64,000 nt of DNA, taken from assembly GCA_021030915.1 (NCBI GenBank), contig JAGEMR010000029.1, positions 62,001-126,000 of the forward strand. Reading direction: 5' to 3'. The position numbers and the translations under genes are program-made. Below the pieces are notes generated by a model. It was given only the letters and a program-made list of their open reading frames with translations, ran no database searches and was not told where the DNA came from. Shown in pieces: positions 59,808 through 64,000 of this stretch (position 1 is its first letter; every line of letters starts with the position of its first letter). Source of the DNA: Astrothelium macrocarpum (Eukaryota > Ascomycota > Dothideomycetes > Trypetheliales > Trypetheliaceae).

Positions 59808-61030
59808 TTTTGAAAAATAAGAAAAGTGAGGTGTGGTAGTGATACGGAGTGATAGAAGCGAGGAGAAGGAGATCTTATTCAACGTTGGTACAGACGTGAG
59901 TGACGCCGGCGGTTGGTTGGTCAAGGGAACAAAGTCGTCACCCAAGCCGCTTAAACGTGCTTATACGTAAAGTGCTACAGGAGCCACAGTGACCGGCACG
60001 AGATTAATGGCCACAGGGCCCGAGATAGGCCGGTAGAGCCTTGAGTCCACCCGGTGGTCGGGTGGAGCTCAGCTGGGGGGGCGAAGACATCGACTTTCCT
60101 GATACACTTTCACCCTGCAGCTCTCGTCTTATCAGAGGCTCCAGCCAATTTGGGAGGCGAGCAGGCCGGTGCGACGGGGCCAATGATGTGGCTTGGGCCA
60201 AACGCAATGCGCACTCCAGATTTGCAAGCGCACTAAATGCAGAGCGTCGACGGCGCAGGATGCAGCTGACCGGTTCCGTTCTCGCGCCCGGGCCAAGGCT
60301 TGGCTATGCTCGAACAGGCGTCTAGGGCGAGCGATGGGCGGAATGCAGCACTGTCCGCGATCGGCAGAATCCCTTAGACCCTGACTCTCTGGCGTCCGTA
60401 GTGGGCCGGTGATGTCGAAGGTTCTGATCACTAACGCTGCCGAAATTGCTGCTCGATGGATAGAACCAAATTTGCGGTCATGGCCCACGTCTGGCTGGGG
60501 ATCAAGCCGGTAGAGCCAACCGTGCCAACGCGAAGGCCTTGGTGTAGCTGCGTCGGGGCTCTTTTGACCCCTCCACGCTACGCGCTGCGGCACTGTACAC
60601 ATGCTCCTATTGCCTTTGTACAGTGGGTGAGTGGACGTCCGGGGGGCCGTCCACTTTAGCTGCTCACCTACCTCGTTCATTAAATTCGCCAAGTCTTCTC
60701 GAAGGGTAAGCAGCAGCTCTTGGCAGCATACTTCACTTCTTGGCAGTATCCTTTCAGTCTTTGTCTGCTGCATCCTTTTGACCGCTTCCCACGTGTATTC
60801 TACCGCTCCTTGACCTCTTCGTGCCTAGCCGTTTGTCCTTGCACGTGTCCTATCACTTTACCGACATCATTCCGCCAACCTCTGCAGTTCGCTGTTGATT
60901 AGCCTCTTCATCCTGCGGGAAGGGCCGCCTGCATTTACTTTTTTACCTGTTTTTACTTTTAGTCCGGCTACCTGCTTGGGTTGACAACCACAAAACACGA
61001 ACCGGTTCAATCGCATTACCCCGCGTCACC
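59808..61030. other. Divergent promoter region of transporter and UGDH
   Basis: This 1.2-kb stretch is unusually GC-rich between about 60040 and 60600. A 213-codon minus-strand frame (60773-60132) runs through it but has no motif and an odd composition. The part closest to 61031 is CT-rich, as in many fungal leaders, and is probably UGDH promoter and 5' UTR. Confidence 0.5.
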
Positions 61031-62759
61031 ATGGTTTCGTCAACAAGAAATGTCAGGAAGATCTGTTGCATAGGGGCAGGATACGTGGTATGGCGAAGCG
61101 GACAAGTTTCGTGATGCTACCTTTTGTGCTAATCCACATCCCCAGGGAGGACCGACATGCGCAATGATTGCAGATAAAAATCCCGACATTGAGGTCACTG
61201 TAGTCGATCTAAATGAAGCGCGCATACGAGCATGGAACACTGATGATCTTCCAGTGTACGAGCCAGATCTTCTATCGTATGTCAAATCTGCTCGGGATGG
61301 TGCATCCAGTGGGCGAAGACAAAACCTCTTCTTCTCCACCGACGTGGATTCAGCTGTCAAGGCCGCCGACTTGATTTTCATCAGCGTAAATACTCCAACC
61401 AAATACACAGGAACAGGTGCAGGGTCTGCGTGCGACCTTGGTTATGTGGAATCTGCAACGCGCAAAATCGCCGAAGTTTCTGAGAGTGACAAGATAATTA
61501 TTGAAAAAAGTACCGTACCATGCAAGACTGCGGAGACCATTCGGGAGATTCTTGCTGCCACGGGACGTCCAGGAGTTCACTTTGAGATTCTCTCCAACCC
61601 TGAATTCCTTGCTGAGGGCACAGCGATGAACGACCTCCTTCGTCCAGATCGCATTCTCATCGGCTCTTTGCGAACTGAGCGAGGCTTTCAAGCTGCCGAA
61701 GTTCTTTCAAGCGTCTACGGTGCCTGGGTTCCACGGGAACGCATAATGACCATCAACCTGTGGTCATCAGAACTGACCAAGATTGCTGCTAATGCAATGT
61801 TGGCTCAGCGCATCAGCAGTGTCAATGCTCTCAGTGCAATCTGCGAAGCTACCGGTGCCGACATTGACGAAGTTGCTTACGCATGTGGCAAAGATACGAG
61901 GATTGGTCCTAGGATGTTGAAGGCCTCCGTCGGTTTCGGTGGTTCGTGTTTCAAAAAGGACATTCTTAGTTTGGCCTACATCTCGGAAACTCTGCATCTT
62001 CCCGAGGTAGCGGCATACTGGCGAGCGGTTGTGGATATCAACGAATACCAAAAAGACCGTTTCACTCAACGAATCACCAGAACCTTGTACCAGACATTGA
62101 CAAACAAGAGGATAGCGGTTCTGGGATTTGCTTACAAGAAGAATACCGGAGACACTCGTGAAACGGCAGCCATTTCCGTAGTCAACAGTCTCGTCCTCGA
62201 ACAAGCCAACATCCGCATTTATGATCCCCGCGTCAAGGAAGAGCAGATCTGGCAGGATCTGATGGCCAGTGCTAGCGATGTCGAATTGCTTAAAAAGCGA
62301 GTCGCCGTTTGCTCGAGCGCTTACGAAGCTTGTACAGAGTCTCATGCTGCTGTGATCCTTACAGAATGGGACGAATTTAGCAACAAAGATTACTCAACAC
62401 CCTCAACCGGTGTGGTCCCTGATACCAATGAGTTGAGTTTAAACGGCAAATCACCGCTTCTCGAGCGAGCGCCTACGAGTGAGGCCGTCCCGCAAGTGAA
62501 CATTGCCAAAGCCATTGATGGAGCCGATCAGATTCAGTCCACCAAAAATGGCGGCATTAGCAATGGCGTCAAACAGGACGACAGCTCAACAGTCAAAAGA
62601 ATGGACTGGCAGCACGTGGCGGGCCTCATGAAGAAACCCATGTTTGTCTTTGACGGCAGAAATGTTGTTGACATTGACAAACTCGAAACTCTTGGATTCA
62701 GAGTAGAATGTATCGGCAAGAGCGGAACGCCCAAGGCCAGCAATGCTCTATTAGAGTGA
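61031..62759 (+). CDS. ugd: UDP-glucose 6-dehydrogenase
   Basis: NAD-dependent enzyme that oxidises UDP-glucose twice to UDP-glucuronate, the precursor of UDP-xylose and glucuronate-containing glycans. It has 556 residues in exons 61031-61087 and 61146-62759. The N-terminal Rossmann loop CCIGAGYVGGPTCAMIA is cut by the 58-nt intron after GYV. DLPVYEPDL, FISVNTPTKYTG, EKSTVPCKTAE and SNPEFLAEGTAMNDLL follow the family. The catalytic nucleophile is Cys287 in GFGGSCFKKDI. AVLGFAYKKNTGDTRETAA marks the UDP-binding domain. A poorly conserved insert of about 80 residues (GVVPDTNELSLNGK to VKQDDSSTVKR) precedes the terminal KPMFVFDGRNVVD. It draws on the same UDP-glucose pool as the epimerase at 5.8 kb. 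Confidence 0.95.
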
Positions 62760-64000
62760 CCGGTTGATCTCAGCACTACAATGCATCATATCGGGGTTAA
62801 GCGGCAAGTCAGAGCTTCATGTTGACTGGAGTTTTACGGCGATAGGATTGTTTTAGATAGGCGGTGTCTTCTAGAAGGCTAGACGGGACATGCGTTGGTA
62901 ATTTCGGTGCATTCTGTGTTGGACTACAAGAGCATGTCGAGGCGCGTGGCAAATTTTTCACTGGTTTCTGCATGAAGTCTTTTAATCTCGTGAGATGAGG
63001 TGAGCCTGACGAAGGCCGGTCACGTTGCATGTATTATACGACCGGAAACCTTCTGGGACAGGAAAGGAATTCGTGAAGATCAAAGTCCCAAGCAACTTGG
63101 CATCACGTCAGCAACGCTCGTGTTTCAATGCCTGCTTAATACAGTACCTCTTGCAGGCATACACACTGTTATGGGAGGATACTAGGATTTCATGCGTTGT
63201 ATTATTAGTGCCAACCACCTACATGTTCAAGACCCAGGAGTGATTAGCGAGCCTAGAATCAGTTCTGCCAGGGTCTTTAGAGTATAACGAATCAGTAGTC
63301 ATCTAGTCTGTACTGTGACCATGATTAACACGATGATCAGCACTAGAGACGGGGACGAACGCGCTACAGCTGAAAATGTACCGGTCTCGCGGGCACGCAT
63401 GACTTGGAGGTGTAATTGAACTAGGGACCGGTCAAAAAGGGGAACGTGACAATTATTAGACTGTGAGACTGTTTAGCGAAAAAAGGCTTCGGAGGCTTCA
63501 GCCCTTATTCTACGAGCTTAATTACAAACCCTAGGCTTGGGAAGGGCTCAGGGGCGCTCCTCATCCACTGGCTTGAGTGGGCCCTTGCAGATACGAATCT
63601 GCGTACGCCAGATCCCATAGAACCGTGGGGAGATCTTAGCCTTTTCTTGGCAAAAGATAGACACTACTACGCTGTACAACAACTTCATTTCTTTCTCTTC
63701 CCCTTTCAGCCTCCATGCATGTCCCATCCCATTGCTGTCTGCATGATGGTTAAGCGACCGAAGTCAACCTTGTCGACCTGGAGAAATCTATACTGTCGTC
63801 TGGCGTTGGCCGCGTCATCACTGTCGATTAGTCCGAAGCAAAATTCATGAGATGGCTCGACCTTTACTCAACAACTGGCTCTACTCAAGGCTGCCAATGT
63901 CTGATGTGGATACGGAGAATGCGCACTCATCCATATGGGCTACGCTGAGCATTTTGATTCCTGCAACCTGGCAAAATGGCCGTTTGCGGACAGTCATGTT
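62760..64000. other. Intergenic, no gene seen
   Basis: The last 1.2 kb follow the UGDH stop. Short frames (for example 63647-63850 plus) carry no motifs. A GC-richer patch at about 63530-63640 contains short inverted pairs but fits no tRNA or LTR pattern that could be recognised. Confidence 0.45.

Noticed and set aside
46421..62759. Secondary-metabolite or polysaccharide biosynthetic cluster around the oxidase fusion, glycosyltransferase, transporter and UGDH
   Set aside because: There is no backbone synthase, and the genes between and around are housekeeping types with separate promoters.
63480..63660. Possible solo LTR or tRNA cluster near the window end
   Set aside because: No TG...CA ends, flanking duplication or cloverleaf could be established.

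Overview
The window looks like nuclear DNA of a filamentous ascomycete (Pezizomycotina). The evidence is: 22 protein genes on both strands, most with several short spliceosomal introns (47-96 nt, GT-AG plus one GC-AG, many with CTAAC/CTGAC-like branch sites); fungus-specific families (Zn2Cys6 regulator, GH125 mannosidase, Dal5-type permease, S28 peptidase); and a transposon that decayed by C-to-T-type substitution alone, as expected of repeat-induced point mutation (RIP). The class cannot be fixed from sequence alone. No tRNA, rRNA or CRISPR was seen. All exon joins were derived by hand from open frames, splice sites and family motifs, and have no transcript support.

Layout. 0.8-5 kb: Zn2Cys6 regulator and SUN-domain nuclear-envelope protein. 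5.8-11.7 kb: UDP-glucose 4-epimerase, secreted GH125 exo-alpha-1,6-mannosidase, Dal5-like permease. 12-25 kb: a dense housekeeping block with FIG4 (PI(3,5)P2 phosphatase), a tRNA CCA-adding enzyme fused in one frame to the TTT-complex subunit Tti2, Trs85 (TRAPPIII), Chm7 (ESCRT-III) and Rad18. 25.3-25.6 kb: a 355-bp foldback MITE flanked by TA. 25.9-34.5 kb: MDR-type dehydrogenase, Kap114/importin-9, Rev7, DJ-1/PfpI protein. 34.6-42.7 kb: an accessory, gene-poor section with a small secreted Cys-rich protein, a 1.86-kb pogo/Fot1-type transposon relic with intact terminal repeats, and a secreted S28 peptidase. 42.8-54.7 kb: SNF2 ATPase with a C-terminal PHD finger, a membrane-anchored alpha/beta-hydrolase-like protein, and a 1318-residue FAD oxidoreductase/alpha-beta hydrolase fusion. 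55.3-62.8 kb: type II membrane glycosyltransferase-like protein, SLC35/TPT nucleotide-sugar transporter-like protein, UDP-glucose 6-dehydrogenase.

Themes. Several genes serve nucleotide-sugar and glycan metabolism (epimerase, UGDH, GH125, glycosyltransferase, transporter). Several serve genome stability (Rad18, Rev7, Tti2, SNF2-PHD). Others serve membrane and nuclear-envelope traffic (Fig4, Trs85, Chm7, SUN protein, Kap114). They are ordinary neighbours, not an evident cluster. The most unusual items are the CCA1-TTI2 fusion, the secreted Cys-rich protein next to the RIP relic, the frame-preserved relic itself with an unmutated tail, and the oxidoreductase-hydrolase fusion with Cys at the presumed nucleophile position.
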